From a bacterium (GTDB lineage Bacteria; Myxococcota_A; UBA9160; SZUA-336), in assembly GCA_024226335.1 (NCBI GenBank), contig JAAELY010000137.1:1-37315 (forward strand): a stretch of DNA of 37,315 bases. The letters run 5' to 3'. Both the position numbers and the translations under genes were made by a program. Shown here piece by piece: positions 10,866 to 20,256 of the stretch (positions are counted from its first letter, which is position 1; each line of letters starts with the position of its first letter). Under the pieces are notes generated by a model. The model did not search any database. It had not been told where the DNA came from and saw only the letters and a program-made list of their open reading frames with translations.

Positions 10866-11991
10866 GGGACGACTCGATCAGCGTGCGGAAGTGCCCAAAG
10901 AGATGTGAAGTATCGTGGGGACCAGGAGATGCCTCCGGGTGGTACTGGACCGAAAAGATCGGTAGTTCGCGGTGGCGCAGCCCCTCGACCGTCTGATCGT
11001 TCAGGTTCAAATGTGTGATCTCCACACCATTTGCGGCCTGCAAAGAGCTGGCCTCGAGAGCAAATCCGTGATTTTCGGAGGCGATCAAGACTCGCCCGGT
11101 GTCTGCATCTTGTGCGGGTTGATTGCTGCCATGGTGGCCGAAGCGCATCTTGACCGTCCGGCCTCCGAGCGCGAGGCCCAGGATCTGGTGTCCCAGGCAG
11201 ATGCCAAATATTGGTCGTTTGCCGATGATTTCGCGCACGATCGGCGCTGCGTATTCGACGGCATCGGGATCGCCCGGCCCGTTGGACAGAAAGACTCCAT
11301 CGGGCTCCTGAGCCAGAACCTCACGGGCCGGTGTGCTCGCCGGGACGACGCGAACATCGAAACCAGCATTGACCATCTGGCGCAAGATATTGCGCTTGAT
11401 GCCGTAGTCGTACGCGATCACCTTGAGTCGCTTTGCATGAGGCTCCGGCGCTTCGAAGGTCCAGTCGGTTCCCTCGGTCCAATCGTATGCTTCGCTGCAG
11501 GTAACCTCGTCGACCAGATTTCGCCCGGCCATGGAGGGCAGTGCGGCGGCCCGTCTGCGCAATTCATCGACGTCGGCATCACCGTGCGCCACGACACCGT
11601 TTGTCGCACCGCGCGTGCGCAGACGCTGCACGACAGCGCGCGTATCGATGCCCGTGATTCCCGGAATTCCGTGCCGCACCAGATAGTCTTGAAGAGACTC
11701 GCGACTGCGCCAGGAAGAGGGAAAGTCGACGTGATCGCGTACGACGAAACCACTCAAGAAGAGACCCCGCGACTCCTCGTCCTCCGGATTACAGCCCACA
11801 TTGCCGATTTCCGGATACGTCATGCACACGATCTGTCCGGCATAGGAGGGGTCGGTGAGAATCTCTTGATAGCCGCTCATGCCCGTGTGGAAGACGACCT
11901 CGCCTACCCCCTCGGCGGGCGCGCCGAAAGCCTCGCCCTCGTAGGCGCTTCCATCGGCGAGAACCAACCAGGCTTTCCCGTTCGAACTCAA
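10858..11991 (-). CDS. carA: Carbamoyl-phosphate synthase small (glutaminase) subunit
   Basis: CarA hydrolyses glutamine and channels ammonia to CarB. The 377-residue product has the N-terminal CPSase domain ([16 protein letters not shown] near residue 40) and a class I glutamine amidotransferase domain. The catalytic triad is visible as Cys265 (GICLGHQ), His351 and Glu353 (YHPEA). The start is an ATG overlapping the pyrC stop by four bases (ATGA). Length and motifs are typical, and nothing suggests loss of function. Confidence 0.96.
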   Translation of the reverse strand: MSSNGKAWLVLADGSAYEGEAFGAPAEGVGEVVFHTGMSGYQEILTDPSYAGQIVCMTYPEIGNVGCNPEDEESRGLFLSGFVVRDHVDFPSSWRSRESLQDYLVRHGIPGITGIDTRAVVQRLRTRGATNGVVAHGDADVDELRRRAAALPSMAGRNLVDEVTCSEAYDWTEGTDWTFEAPEPHAKRLKVIAYDYGIKRNILRQMVNAGFDVRVVPASTPAREVLAQEPDGVFLSNGPGDPDAVEYAAPIVREIIGKRPIFGICLGHQILGLALGGRTVKMRFGHHGSNQPAQDADTGRVLIASENHGFALEASSLQAANGVEITHLNLNDQTVEGLRHRELPIFSVQYHPEASPGPHDTSHLFGHFRTLIESSHA

Positions 11992-13283
11992 GCGAGCCTC
12001 CCCTCGATATCCAGCGCCCAGACACCCCGACCCCCGACCCAGGTACGCAATGCCCGTCCCTGCAGCTCCCGCTGCAAGAACGCCGAATTTCGCGAGCGCG
12101 AATGCAACGAGCCCAGCTCCAACTTCCAGACGAGATCGGGATCGACCAGTGCGATGTCGGCGGGCGAACCCACTTCGAGCGTTCCTCCGCGCAGGCCCAG
12201 TACACGCGCGGGCCGCGTAGAAAGCCGGTCGATCGCGTCGAGCGGACTCATGTGGTCGGTCCGTGCCAATTCCAACGCCACCGGCAGCGCCGTCTCGAGT
12301 CCGACCACGCCAAAAGCCGCGTTACTGAACTCCACGTCCTTCTCGTAATGGGCGTGTGGTGCATGATCGGTCGCGATGCAGTCGATCGTGCCATCGGCGA
12401 GTCCCTCGCGCAGACGCTCGCGATCTCGTGCGGTGCGCAGTGGTGGGGCCATCTTCTTGTTCGTGTCGTAGTTGCGAATCTGCTCATCCGTCAGCAGAAG
12501 ATGGTGCGGAGTGACTTCCGCTGTCACTTTGATTCCCGCGGCTTTCGCTTCGTGAATGAGATCGACCGAGCGAGCCGCCGAAACATGGGCCACGTGCAGA
12601 TGCGCACCCGTCAGGCGCGCGAGTTCGATGTCCCTGGCGACCATGACGGTCTCGGCTTCTGCCGGAGAACCCACCAGGCCGCAACAAGTCGCATGGGCGC
12701 CCTCGTGAACGACCCCCGGACCTTTCAAGTTCAGATCTTCGCAGTGAGCGATCACCGGCCGACCTACGCCGCGGGCGTACTCGAGCGCTCGTCTCATTAC
12801 GAGCGCGCTCATGATCACGGATCCATCGTCGGAAAAGGCGACCGCACCGGCACCGGCCAGGCTCGCCATTTCCGACATGATCTCTCCGCGCAGTCCCTGA
12901 GTCGCAGCTGCAATCACATGTACACGAGCGAGAGCCGACTCGCGGGCGCGCCGGAGAATAAACTCGGTAACCGCAGGCGTATCGTTGACCGGGTCGGTGT
13001 TTGCCATGGCGCATACGGTGGTGTAGCCACCTGCAACCGCTGCGTGGGTCCCCGTGCGAATATCTTCTTTGTATTCCTGACCGGGTTCGCGCAGATGCGT
13101 GTGCAGATCGACGAAGCCGGGGACAAGCCACAAGCCATCGGCTTCGATGATCTCGTCCGCCGGGCCGGAGAGATCCTTTCCCACGCGCTGGATGACGCCG
13201 TCTTCGAACTCGAGATCCCCCAGCTCGTCGCGTCTATTCGAAGGATCCAGAATCCGCGCACCGTGAATGCGAATTCGGCTCAA
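11988..13283 (-). CDS. pyrC: Dihydroorotase (class I)
   Basis: This zinc amidohydrolase cyclises carbamoyl aspartate to dihydroorotate. The 431-residue protein has the metal-binding [10 protein letters not shown] motif (His61, His63), an Asp in AFSDDGS near 154, His in PVIAHCED and HLHVAHVS, and the catalytic Asp in ATDHAPHA. In length and motifs it is the long class I type (B. subtilis PyrC-like) rather than the shorter E. coli type. Because the metal-binding residues are intact, it is likely an active enzyme and not the inactive PyrX-type partner found beside some aspartate transcarbamoylases. It overlaps pyrB by four bases upstream and carA by four bases downstream. Confidence 0.95.
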   Translation of the reverse strand: MSRIRIHGARILDPSNRRDELGDLEFEDGVIQRVGKDLSGPADEIIEADGLWLVPGFVDLHTHLREPGQEYKEDIRTGTHAAVAGGYTTVCAMANTDPVNDTPAVTEFILRRARESALARVHVIAAATQGLRGEIMSEMASLAGAGAVAFSDDGSVIMSALVMRRALEYARGVGRPVIAHCEDLNLKGPGVVHEGAHATCCGLVGSPAEAETVMVARDIELARLTGAHLHVAHVSAARSVDLIHEAKAAGIKVTAEVTPHHLLLTDEQIRNYDTNKKMAPPLRTARDRERLREGLADGTIDCIATDHAPHAHYEKDVEFSNAAFGVVGLETALPVALELARTDHMSPLDAIDRLSTRPARVLGLRGGTLEVGSPADIALVDPDLVWKLELGSLHSRSRNSAFLQRELQGRALRTWVGGRGVWALDIEGRLA

Positions 13284-14191
13284 TTTTCGCCTCCGGTCAG
13301 CAAGTAGAGGGTGGCCATGCGCACAGCCACACCATTGGTGACCTGGTCGAGGATGCGGGACGGTTCTGCGTCTGCGACCTCACTGGCGATCTCGACACCG
13401 CGATTGATCGGCCCGGGATGGAGCACGATCGCGTCGGGCTTCGCCAACTGCAGTGTCGCCAGGGTCAGGCCAAAAGTCTGTGAGTACTCCCGGACCGACG
13501 GGAACAGCGCACCTTCCAAGCGTTCCTGCTGGATTCGCAACATCACGATCACGTCAGCCCCATCGAGCGCTTCCGCCATGGAGAAGCAGGGCTTCACGCC
13601 CAGGCCTTCAATCCCAGCGGGCATCATGGTCGGGGGTCCGGCAACCCGCACTTCAGCACCGAGTTTGGTAAACGCGTAGATGTCGGAACGAGCCACGCGA
13701 CTATGCGCGATATCTCCTACGATTGAAATCACGCGTCCATCGAGAGAGCCGAGCGACTGTCGCAGCGTGAAGGCGTCTAGCAGCGCCTGTGTCGGGTGCT
13801 CGTGACATCCGTCACCAGCATTGATGACCGGAACCCGAACACGCTCGGCCAGCATCTGCGGAACGCCTGCGGTGCGATCCCTCACCACCAGGACATCTGC
13901 ACTCATGGCCGCAAGGTTGCGGGTCATATCGGCGAGTGTTTCGGCCTTCGACAGACTCGATCCACTCGCGCTCACATTGATCGCATCCGCCGAAAGCCGT
14001 TTCGCGGCGATCTCGAAGCTGACGCGCGTTCGTGTCGAAGGTTCGAGAAACACATTGATGACGGTGCGCCCGCGCAACGTCGGCACACGCTTGATCTCGC
14101 GTTGCGACACCTCGAGCATGGCCTCTGAGGTTTCGAGAATCAGGTCGATGTCTTCACGAGTCAGGTTTTCAATGCCAAGCAAGTGCCTCAT
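13280..14191 (-). CDS. pyrB: Aspartate carbamoyltransferase catalytic subunit
   Basis: PyrB condenses carbamoyl phosphate with aspartate, the first committed step of pyrimidine synthesis. The 303-residue protein contains the carbamoyl-phosphate loop EPSTRTR (residues 50-56), [10 protein letters not shown] near 137 and the C-terminal HPGPINRG motif. No pyrI regulatory subunit gene is present, consistent with control through PyrR instead. Its ATG overlaps the pyrR stop by four bases, and its own stop overlaps the pyrC start by four bases, so translation of the whole operon is probably coupled to pyrR. Confidence 0.96.
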   Translation of the reverse strand: MRHLLGIENLTREDIDLILETSEAMLEVSQREIKRVPTLRGRTVINVFLEPSTRTRVSFEIAAKRLSADAINVSASGSSLSKAETLADMTRNLAAMSADVLVVRDRTAGVPQMLAERVRVPVINAGDGCHEHPTQALLDAFTLRQSLGSLDGRVISIVGDIAHSRVARSDIYAFTKLGAEVRVAGPPTMMPAGIEGLGVKPCFSMAEALDGADVIVMLRIQQERLEGALFPSVREYSQTFGLTLATLQLAKPDAIVLHPGPINRGVEIASEVADAEPSRILDQVTNGVAVRMATLYLLTGGEN

Positions 14192-14772
14192 TCGACCACC
14201 ACCTCCAGCTCGCCGGCGTCTGTCTCGCGCAGTACGACCTGCTCACCGCGCGACGTGGGAATGTTCTTGCCCACGAAATCCACGCGGATCGGAAGTTCGC
14301 GGTGCCCGCGATCGACCAGCGTCGCCACCTGGATCGCTTCGGGCCGACCGAAATCGATGACCGCATCCATCGCGGAACGAACCGTGCGCCCGGTGAACAT
14401 GACATCGTCCACGAGAATCACGCGCTTGCCCGTCACAGAAAAGGGCATGCGCGTGGGCTTCGGCATGGGTCGTCGGCCGTGACCGACCACATCGTCGCGA
14501 TACAGGGTCACGTCGAGAGCTCCGAGTGGAATCTCCCGCTTGGCGATTTCCTCCAGCGCCGCGTTGATGCGCTGCCCGACAACCAGACCGCCGCTGAGGA
14601 TCGCGACCAGGGCCAGGTCTTCGGGTTCCGTGTTTCGCTCCAGGATTTCGTGAGCGATTCGCGTCGTAGCGCGCTGGATACCAGCGGGATCGAGAACGAC
14701 CCGACTGCCCGGCGCCGCCTCAGCTGAGGGCGCGGTCTTCGTATCCGCAGCAGATTTCGAGCTGCTTCCCAT
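14188..14772 (-). CDS. pyrR: PyrR: pyrimidine operon RNA-binding regulator / uracil phosphoribosyltransferase
   Basis: PyrR binds a conserved mRNA hairpin when UMP is high and represses pyr genes. Many members also have uracil phosphoribosyltransferase activity. The 194-residue product has a phosphoribosyltransferase fold with the PRPP loop [13 protein letters not shown] (about 118-130) and the TLYRDD segment typical of PyrR. The first ~22 residues are Ser/Ala-rich and not part of the fold. The start is set by the ATG at 14772, which has AAAGGA seven bases upstream. A GTG at 14796 in the same frame lies inside the leader hairpin and is rejected. As first gene of pyrR-pyrB-pyrC-carA-carB, it would control its own expression and that of coupled genes. 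Confidence 0.95.
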   Translation of the reverse strand: MGSSSKSAADTKTAPSAEAAPGSRVVLDPAGIQRATTRIAHEILERNTEPEDLALVAILSGGLVVGQRINAALEEIAKREIPLGALDVTLYRDDVVGHGRRPMPKPTRMPFSVTGKRVILVDDVMFTGRTVRSAMDAVIDFGRPEAIQVATLVDRGHRELPIRVDFVGKNIPTSRGEQVVLRETDAGELEVVVE

Positions 14773-14780
14773 CTGCAGAT

Positions 14781-14813
14781 CCTTTACCCATCTCACTGGA
14801 TGAGCTTAAAAGG
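14781..14813 (-). promoter_or_regulatory. PyrR-binding hairpin in the pyr leader, overlapping the pyrR ribosome-binding site
   Basis: On the minus strand a perfect 4-bp upper stem (CATC at 14802-14799 with GATG at 14792-14789) closes the hexaloop CAGTGA (14798-14793). This fits the CNGNGA loop of known PyrR-binding RNAs. A perfect 5-bp lower stem (CCTTT at 14813-14809 with AAAGG at 14785-14781) follows across an asymmetric internal loop (TAAGCT opposite GGT). The 3' arm of the lower stem is the Shine-Dalgarno sequence of pyrR, whose ATG is at 14772. Binding by PyrR should therefore hide the ribosome-binding site, as described for mycobacterial pyrR, rather than act by transcription attenuation. 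No U-tract terminator follows. Confidence 0.82.
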
Positions 14814-14882
14814 CACCTGGATTCGGGCGCTTAGCGCGCTTTATTCGAGTCGCGCCTGACACCCCCCGATGTCTTGACGCCA

Positions 14883-14911
14883 ATGCTAATCGAAGGAAAT
14901 GCGGGCGTCAA
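14883..14911 (-). promoter_or_regulatory. Sigma-70-type promoter of the pyr operon
   Basis: The minus strand has TTGACG (14911-14906, five of six matches to the -35 consensus), a 17-base spacer and TAGCAT (14888-14883, four of six at -10). Transcription would start near 14876, giving a leader of about 104 bases that contains the PyrR-binding hairpin. The -35 box overlaps the lepB stop codon. Spacing and placement are good, but this is prediction only. Confidence 0.6.
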
Positions 14912-15726
14912 TCAGCGACGCCGGAGATCGAGCGGCCGATGCGGTCCCAACGAACCTCCTCGACCTGAAAACTCACCACGCTCCAGACCGTATGAAGCAG
15001 ATCCTGTAGGAAATTTCGCTCGGGTTGGGGGCCGAGATCGACGACCCAGGACCAGTGCAACATGAACGCCCGTCCTTTGAGCTGGTCGGGCGCTACGAAG
15101 TGGTTTCTCCAGCGGCGACTGTCTGCGGAGTTGTCGCGGTTGTCGCCCATCATGAAGTAGCGGTCCGGCGGTACGACCCAGGGCCCTCCGGGTCCCCGCA
15201 TCCGGGTCGCCGGAGGAACTCGAATCACCGTGTATTCCGCTCCGTCCGCGTTGCGCTCGCGAAAGCGCAAGGTTCGCTGCTGTTCCCCCGTACTCACTCG
15301 CGTATAGAGGAAGTCCCCTTCGGGAACTTGATCGATCGGCTGTCCGTTGACGAAGAGCCGCCCTTGCTTGATCTCGATGCGGTCGCCGGGTAATCCGATC
15401 ACACGTTTGATGAAATCCTGTCGCGGGTCGTCGGGATAGCGAAAGACGATGACATCGCCGCGCTCGGGTTCACCGACCTCGAACAAGAGGGTCCCCGTGA
15501 TCGGCAAGCGCAACCCGTAGGCGAACTTGTTGACCAGGACGTAATCACCCACCAGTAGAGTGGGAATCATGGAACCCGAGGGAATCTTGAACGGTTCGAC
15601 GACGAACGAACGAATCGCAAGAGCGAGCAGTGCCGCCCAGAAGACGGCCCGCGCAGTATCCGACCAGCCCGACTCCTTGATAGGCTGCAGGCTATCGTGT
15701 TCCGTTTCTTGCTCTTGTTCTTCCAT
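14908..15726 (-). CDS. lepB: Signal peptidase I
   Basis: This membrane-bound serine protease removes signal peptides from secreted proteins. The 272-residue protein has an acidic N-terminal tail (EEQEQETEHD), one transmembrane segment at about residues 25-45, the catalytic serine Ser52 in PSGSMIPT and the general-base lysine Lys107 in DFIKRVIGLPGD. It also has the conserved box E, MMGDNRDNSADSR. I chose the ATG at 15726, which has AGGGGG ten bases upstream; an in-frame TTG two codons earlier is an alternative. It follows lepA, the classic lepA-lepB pair, but with an 83-base gap that may hold its own promoter. Confidence 0.94.
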   Translation of the reverse strand: MEEQEQETEHDSLQPIKESGWSDTARAVFWAALLALAIRSFVVEPFKIPSGSMIPTLLVGDYVLVNKFAYGLRLPITGTLLFEVGEPERGDVIVFRYPDDPRQDFIKRVIGLPGDRIEIKQGRLFVNGQPIDQVPEGDFLYTRVSTGEQQRTLRFRERNADGAEYTVIRVPPATRMRGPGGPWVVPPDRYFMMGDNRDNSADSRRWRNHFVAPDQLKGRAFMLHWSWVVDLGPQPERNFLQDLLHTVWSVVSFQVEEVRWDRIGRSISGVAD

Positions 15727-15753
15727 GACCAATGCGCCCCCTGAGCCGATGCG

Positions 15754-15782
15754 ACGCTATCCCTCCTTGTGAAAACCGTCAA
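15754..15782 (-). promoter_or_regulatory. Possible promoter of lepB
   Basis: In the lepA-lepB gap the minus strand reads TTGACG (15782-15777), 17 bases, then TAGCGT (15759-15754). The -35 box and spacing equal those of the predicted pyr promoter, but the -10 box matches the consensus at only three of six positions. Transcription would begin about 20 bases before the lepB start. This is tentative. Confidence 0.35.
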
Positions 15783-15809
15783 TCTCCCGGTCGCTGAAAC
15801 TCGTCTACT

Positions 15810-17618
15810 TCAGTCACCGCTCGAGAGGACTGCCAGAAAGGCTTCCTGAGGGATCTCGACGCTTCCGATCTGTTTCATGCGCTTCTTTCCCTCTTTCTGC
15901 TTCTCGAGCAGCTTCTTCTTGCGCGTAATATCGCCGCCGTAGCACTTCGCGGTGACGTTCTTGCGCAGGGCTTTCACGCTCACGCGAGCCACGACCTTCG
16001 CCCCGATCGACGCCTGCAAAGCGACTTCGAACATTTGCCTGGGGATGTGTTCCTTCATCCGGCGCACCAGAGAGAGCCCGCGGTTATAGGCGGCATCCCG
16101 GTGCACGATGATCGAAAGAGCATCGATGGGATCGCCGTTTACGAGCACGTCGACCTTGACGAGATCTTCCTTCTCGAAGCCGATCAACTCGTAGTCCATC
16201 GAGGCATAGCCTCGGCTTACGGTCTTGAGTCGGTCGTAGAAGTCGACCGCGACCTCCGGCATTGGCAACTCGTAGCGCAACACGGCGCGCCGATCGCTGT
16301 GCACCGCGAGATCACGCTGGATTCCTCTTCGCTCCTGACACAACTGGATGACGGCGCCCAGGTACTCGGTCGGCATGTGCAGACGCGCGAGAATGCGAGG
16401 TTCGAGGATCTCGTCGAACTCGCCTGCGGGGGGCAAATCGCTGGGCCGATGCAGTTCGATCTCCTCGCCGTTCTTCAGCTTCACGCGGTAGACGACCGTA
16501 GGCGCCGTGATGATCAGATCAAGAGCGTACTCGCGCTCGAGTCGCTCCTGCGCGATTTCCATGTGCAAGAGACCGAGGTATCCACAACGAAAACCAAAGC
16601 CGAGAGCGGTGCTGGTCTCGGGTTCATAGCTGAACGAGGAGTCGTTGAGTTGCAGTTTGTCAATCGCCGCTCGCAGCGCGTCGTAGCCACCTGGATCGGC
16701 CGGATACAGGCCACTCCAGACCATCGGTTGCATCGGCTGGAAGCCGGGAAGGGCTTCGTCGGAAGGACGGGCCGCGTCCGTCACCGTATCGCCGATCTGG
16801 ACACCCTTGGGATCGCGGATGCTGGCGGAGATTACGCCCACTTCGCCGCATTCGATTCGCTTGATTCCCTGAATATCGGGCGCCAGCACACCGAGCAGGG
16901 TCGTGTCGTATTCGTCTCCGCTCGAGACAAGGCGAATGCGAGAACGCGCGTCCAGCGAGCCATCGATGACCCTTACGAGCATGGTCGCGCCCATGTACGC
17001 GTCGTACCAGCTGTCGAAAATCATGCCGCGAAAAGGCGCTTCTGGATCGCCCCCTGGCGCGGGGATGCGTTCGATGATCGCAGACAGGATCGCATCGACC
17101 CCCTGCCCCGTCTTCGCAGAAACCAGAAGAGCCTCATCGGAAGGAACACCGACGATGTCTTCGATCTCCTGCATCATGCGGTCCGGGTCCGCGTTGGGCA
17201 GATCGACCTTATTGATCACCGGAATGATCTCGAGACCCGAGTTCACCGCGACTTCCGCGTTCGCGACGGTCTGAGCCTCGACGCCCTGAGCAGCATCGAC
17301 AACCAATAGCGCCCCCTCACAGGCCGCCAGTGAGCGCGATACTTCGTAGTGGAAGTCCACGTGGCCGGGGGTGTCGATCAGGTTCAGTTCGTAGTCCAAT
17401 CCGTCCGCGCCGTGGTAGCGCATGCGAACCGTCTGCGCCTTGATCGTGATACCGCGCTCGCGCTCGAGGTCCATCTTGTCTAGAAACTGATCCGTGCGAT
17501 CCCGAGCCTGGAGCGTATCGGTCAGTTCGAGCAAGCGATCTGCAAGCGTCGACTTGCCGTGATCGATGTGCGCGATGATCGCGAAGTTGCGGATTCTCTC
17601 CTGGGGAATTCCGCTCAC
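15810..17618 (-). CDS. lepA: Elongation factor 4 (LepA), ribosome back-translocase GTPase
   Basis: LepA/EF4 is a translational GTPase that acts on stalled or initiating ribosomes. The 602-residue product has the G1 motif AHIDHGKST (residues 16-24), G3 DTPGHVDF, G4 [12 protein letters not shown]-like domains III and V, and the LepA-specific C-terminal domain ([24 protein letters not shown]). The GTG at 17618 forms a GTGA overlap with the preceding gene and places [14 protein letters not shown] at the usual distance from the start. The frame is open to 17699, but that part overlaps the upstream gene. Length matches the family (about 600). Confidence 0.96.
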   Translation of the reverse strand: MSGIPQERIRNFAIIAHIDHGKSTLADRLLELTDTLQARDRTDQFLDKMDLERERGITIKAQTVRMRYHGADGLDYELNLIDTPGHVDFHYEVSRSLAACEGALLVVDAAQGVEAQTVANAEVAVNSGLEIIPVINKVDLPNADPDRMMQEIEDIVGVPSDEALLVSAKTGQGVDAILSAIIERIPAPGGDPEAPFRGMIFDSWYDAYMGATMLVRVIDGSLDARSRIRLVSSGDEYDTTLLGVLAPDIQGIKRIECGEVGVISASIRDPKGVQIGDTVTDAARPSDEALPGFQPMQPMVWSGLYPADPGGYDALRAAIDKLQLNDSSFSYEPETSTALGFGFRCGYLGLLHMEIAQERLEREYALDLIITAPTVVYRVKLKNGEEIELHRPSDLPPAGEFDEILEPRILARLHMPTEYLGAVIQLCQERRGIQRDLAVHSDRRAVLRYELPMPEVAVDFYDRLKTVSRGYASMDYELIGFEKEDLVKVDVLVNGDPIDALSIIVHRDAAYNRGLSLVRRMKEHIPRQMFEVALQASIGAKVVARVSVKALRKNVTAKCYGGDITRKKKLLEKQKEGKKRMKQIGSVEIPQEAFLAVLSSGD

Positions 17619-18562
17619 GTTTTTTCGCGTCCGACCTGTTCGCGAAAGTACGGAAGTGTCTTGCGAAGTCCCTCGTCGGGGCTCACCTGGGGCTTCCAAT
17701 CGAGAGTCTTGCGCGCAAGGCTGATATCGGGTCGTCGCACTTTCGGATCATCGGGTGGAAGTTCCCCGAAGATGATCTTGCTCTGCGACCCCACGACTCC
17801 AAGGATTCGCTCCGCAACCTCGAGCACCGTCATCTCCTGAGGGTTTCCTATGTTGACGGGCGTCTTCTGATCCGAATTGAGCAGGCGGACAATGCCTTCG
17901 ACGAGGTCGCTCACGAAGTTGATGCTGCGGGTATGGGAGCCGTCACCAAAGACGGTGATGTCCTCACCGCGCAACGCCTGACTGAAGAAGGCCGGGATCA
18001 TTCGACCATCATCGGGACGCATGCCAGGCCCGTAAGTGTTGAAGATGCGTACGATGCGCGTCTCCATGCCGTGGAATCGCTGGTACGCCATGGTCATGGC
18101 TTCGGCGAAACGCTTGGCCTCATCGTACACGCCTCGGATGCCCACCGGATTCACATTGCCCCAGTAGGACTCGGGCTGCGGGTTGATCTCGGGATCGCCA
18201 TAGCACTCGGACGTAGAAGCGAGAAGGAAACGCGCTCCCTTCTCCTTGGCCAGACCGAGGGCTTTGTGTGTACCGAGTGCACCCACCTTCAGGATCTGGA
18301 TGGGCAGGCGCTCAAAGTCGACCGGACTGGCCGGCGAAGCAAAGTGCAGCACGGCATCGAGCTCACCGGGAACGTGGATGAAGTTGGTGACGTCGTGCTT
18401 GACGAAGCGGAAGCGTTCGTTTCCGAACAAGTCTTCCACGTTCTCGAGACGGCCCGTCAGGAGATTGTCCATACAGATGACTCTTGAGCCGTCTGCCAGA
18501 AAACGACGACACAGATGCGAGCCGATGAAGCCCGCACCGCCGGTGATCAATACACTACGCAT
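17615..18562 (-). CDS. NAD-dependent sugar epimerase/dehydratase, UDP-glucuronate decarboxylase-like
   Basis: This is an extended short-chain dehydrogenase of 315 residues. It has the NAD-binding motif GGAGFIGS (8-15), the ASPASP motif at 76-81 that is typical of UDP-xylose synthases, the TSECYGDP segment (118-124) and the catalytic YDEAK (Tyr146, Lys150). Together with [10 protein letters not shown] this points to decarboxylation of UDP-glucuronate to UDP-xylose for envelope polysaccharide. Related dTDP-glucose dehydratases or epimerases cannot be fully excluded. The ATG at 18562 overlaps the rfbD stop by 8 bases, and its stop overlaps the lepA GTG by four. The ORF could start seven codons earlier, but the chosen start precedes the Rossmann strand directly. 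Confidence 0.8.
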   Translation of the reverse strand: MRSVLITGGAGFIGSHLCRRFLADGSRVICMDNLLTGRLENVEDLFGNERFRFVKHDVTNFIHVPGELDAVLHFASPASPVDFERLPIQILKVGALGTHKALGLAKEKGARFLLASTSECYGDPEINPQPESYWGNVNPVGIRGVYDEAKRFAEAMTMAYQRFHGMETRIVRIFNTYGPGMRPDDGRMIPAFFSQALRGEDITVFGDGSHTRSINFVSDLVEGIVRLLNSDQKTPVNIGNPQEMTVLEVAERILGVVGSQSKIIFGELPPDDPKVRRPDISLARKTLDWKPQVSPDEGLRKTLPYFREQVGREKT

Positions 18563-19439
18563 CTCGTCCCTCTTGCTCCGCATCGAAATAGCTGATTAGC
18601 GCTTCGCGCCAGTGAGGCAGGCGAACGCCAGATTCCCTGGCGCGCTCCAGCCCGAGAACCCCATACGCGGGTCGGGCAGCCGGTCGAGCCATCGCCCGAC
18701 TCGAAACCGGCCGGATCGGGACTCGGGAAACCAGACCCCGGCGGGCGCCTTCCTCGACGACGCCTTGGGCAAGATCGTACCAACTCGCCACGCCCTCGCA
18801 CGCCAAATTGAGAGTTCCCTCGGATCCGGCCGCTACAGCCTCGTACAAACCCCTGGCCAGGGCCCCCGTCCAGGTAGGCCGACCGAGCTGATCGTCGACG
18901 ACCTGAAGTTCGGGACGCTCGGCAGCCGCGCGAAGGATGGTCCGCACGAAATTGGGCCCGGGCCCGAACAGCCATTGAGTGCGGACGATCAGATGCCGGC
19001 AGCCGGAGGCCCGGATGGCCTCCTCACCTCCGAGCTTCGTCTTCCCATACACATTGATCGGCTTTGGCGGCCGGTCTTCCGGGATCGGGCGGCTTCCGGA
19101 ACCATCGAAAACGTATTCCGTGCTGATGTGAGCCAGAAGGATCTCTCGCCCGCAGGCCGCCGCCAACACCTCTGGACCGGCGATGTTCCCGCGCTCGGCC
19201 TCGCGGACCTGCTCCTCGCATAGATCCACCGCCGTGAAAGCCGCGCAATTGAGCAGTACGTCGGGCCGAAAGTCCTCGATGCGCCTCCGAACGGCCTCGG
19301 TATCGACGATATCGAGTTCGGCGCGGCCCAGTCCGAGGGCCTCAACGCCCGCCTCTCCAGCAAGCGCCAGGATCGAACGGCCGAGTTGACCGCCAGCGCC
19401 GCTGATCAGCCAGCGACCCCGCGGGTGAGCCGAGGACAA
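18555..19439 (-). CDS. rfbD: dTDP-4-dehydrorhamnose reductase
   Basis: RfbD/RmlD performs the last step of dTDP-L-rhamnose synthesis. The 294-residue protein shows the nucleotide-binding GAGGQLG (14-20), the family motif NCAAFTAVD with CEE following, STEYVFDG, and the catalytic YGKTK. The only plausible start between the stop of the upstream SPOR gene and the Rossmann strand is a TTG at 19439, eight bases after that stop, with no strong Shine-Dalgarno sequence. It may therefore depend on translational coupling. The frame stays open to 19958, but that part is a GC-rich shadow of the SPOR gene. rfbA, rfbB and rfbC are not in the window. Confidence 0.85.
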   Translation of the reverse strand: MSSAHPRGRWLISGAGGQLGRSILALAGEAGVEALGLGRAELDIVDTEAVRRRIEDFRPDVLLNCAAFTAVDLCEEQVREAERGNIAGPEVLAAACGREILLAHISTEYVFDGSGSRPIPEDRPPKPINVYGKTKLGGEEAIRASGCRHLIVRTQWLFGPGPNFVRTILRAAAERPELQVVDDQLGRPTWTGALARGLYEAVAAGSEGTLNLACEGVASWYDLAQGVVEEGARRGLVSRVPIRPVSSRAMARPAARPAYGVLGLERARESGVRLPHWREALISYFDAEQEGRDA

Positions 19440-19446
19440 AGCTTCG

Positions 19447-20256
19447 CTACTCGGTCGTGGTCCAGGTGTCGAATCCGCGCGCCTGGAGCTGAGACCTGAG
19501 CTCCTGGGCCGTCTCTGCAACCTTGGGGCGGACCCGCACGCGGTAGCGGCTCTTACTGTCCTGAGAGCGCGTATTGCTGACGTACGCATCGAAGCCAAAG
19601 CCGCGCAGACTTCGGGCCTGCTCTTCGGCATACGAACTCCGCCCATGCGCTCCGATCTGCACCACGAGATGTCGGGAGTGCGCCCTTCGCCCAACCTTGG
19701 ACGAAGACTTGGCCCGGGACCGCTTCCCGAGCTCGGCCATGATCTGCTCCGGACTCCGGGGTGATACCGTCTCGGAAGAAGTCGACCTGCTCGAAACCTG
19801 GTCAGGTGGAGGGCTCGCCACCCGGGGTCGCGCCGAAGCCGGCCGCACAGCCGATGGCGCAGGCGGGACGACCGGAGGTCGCACGACAGGGGCCTCGGGT
19901 TTGTTGAGATCCTTCGCCGGTTTCGATTCCGCCAACTCCGCCGAGTCCGGGCTCGCACTGGGCTTGGCAGCGATCGTCCGACTCTGAGCAGCTCCGCTCT
20001 CTACAACTGCGGTTCGACGCTTGCGAAATTCCTCGAGCGTCGTGTCATTCACGTCGACCGGCACGGGAGACAGATCGATCTGAACGACGGGATCACTCAA
20101 CCAGCTCACGAGAAGGCGGGGAGTTTCCGTCACCGCGCCTAGCACGACACCCGCAGCAGCACCGACCGACAAGAGCGCAGTCCCGCCGAAGACCTTCAGC
20201 AAAACTCCGCGTCGCCCACGCGGCTTGTCTTTCTTCTTCCGGGTCGTTTTCGCCAT
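19447..20256 (-). CDS. SPOR-domain membrane protein
   Basis: This 269-residue protein has a basic N-terminal tail (KTTRKKKDKPRGRR) and one transmembrane segment at about residues 18-42. A long Pro/Ser/Ala-rich linker (about 90-190) leads to a C-terminal SPOR domain (about 195-265) beginning HLVVQIGAHG and ending YRVRVRPKVAETAQEL. SPOR domains bind glycan strands stripped of stem peptides at the division septum, so a role in cell division or peptidoglycan remodelling is likely. The topology (cytoplasmic N-terminus, periplasmic SPOR) resembles FtsN and DedD. The ATG follows the argS stop with no gap. The particular partner or enzyme it recruits cannot be told. Confidence 0.82.
   Translation of the reverse strand: MAKTTRKKKDKPRGRRGVLLKVFGGTALLSVGAAAGVVLGAVTETPRLLVSWLSDPVVQIDLSPVPVDVNDTTLEEFRKRRTAVVESGAAQSRTIAAKPSASPDSAELAESKPAKDLNKPEAPVVRPPVVPPAPSAVRPASARPRVASPPPDQVSSRSTSSETVSPRSPEQIMAELGKRSRAKSSSKVGRRAHSRHLVVQIGAHGRSSYAEEQARSLRGFGFDAYVSNTRSQDSKSRYRVRVRPKVAETAQELRSQLQARGFDTWTTTE

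Noticed and set aside
9681-11018. Plus-strand ORFs opposite carB and carA, including frames of 374, 445 and 458 codons between about 8544 and 12348
   Set aside because: All are antisense to well-conserved carbamoyl-phosphate synthase genes and have compositions typical of reverse-frame shadows (rich in Arg, His, Asp).
14826-14856. GC-rich hairpin options in the pyr leader (GCGCG/CGCGC or GGCGC/GCGCC), considered as a transcription attenuator
   Set aside because: Stems are only five pairs with 12- to 21-base loops, and there is no U-tract directly after them. The TTTT downstream belongs to the PyrR-binding hairpin.
15760-15768. Strong AAGGAGGG Shine-Dalgarno-like sequence before lepB, possibly for a leader peptide or an earlier lepB start
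   Set aside because: No start codon follows at a usable distance, and the lepB frame has a TAG just after it. It probably falls in the spacer of the candidate promoter by chance.
18555-19958. A 467-residue version of RfbD with a long arginine-rich N-terminus
   Set aside because: The first ~173 codons overlap the SPOR gene in another frame and resemble nothing. The real protein starts near the Rossmann motif.
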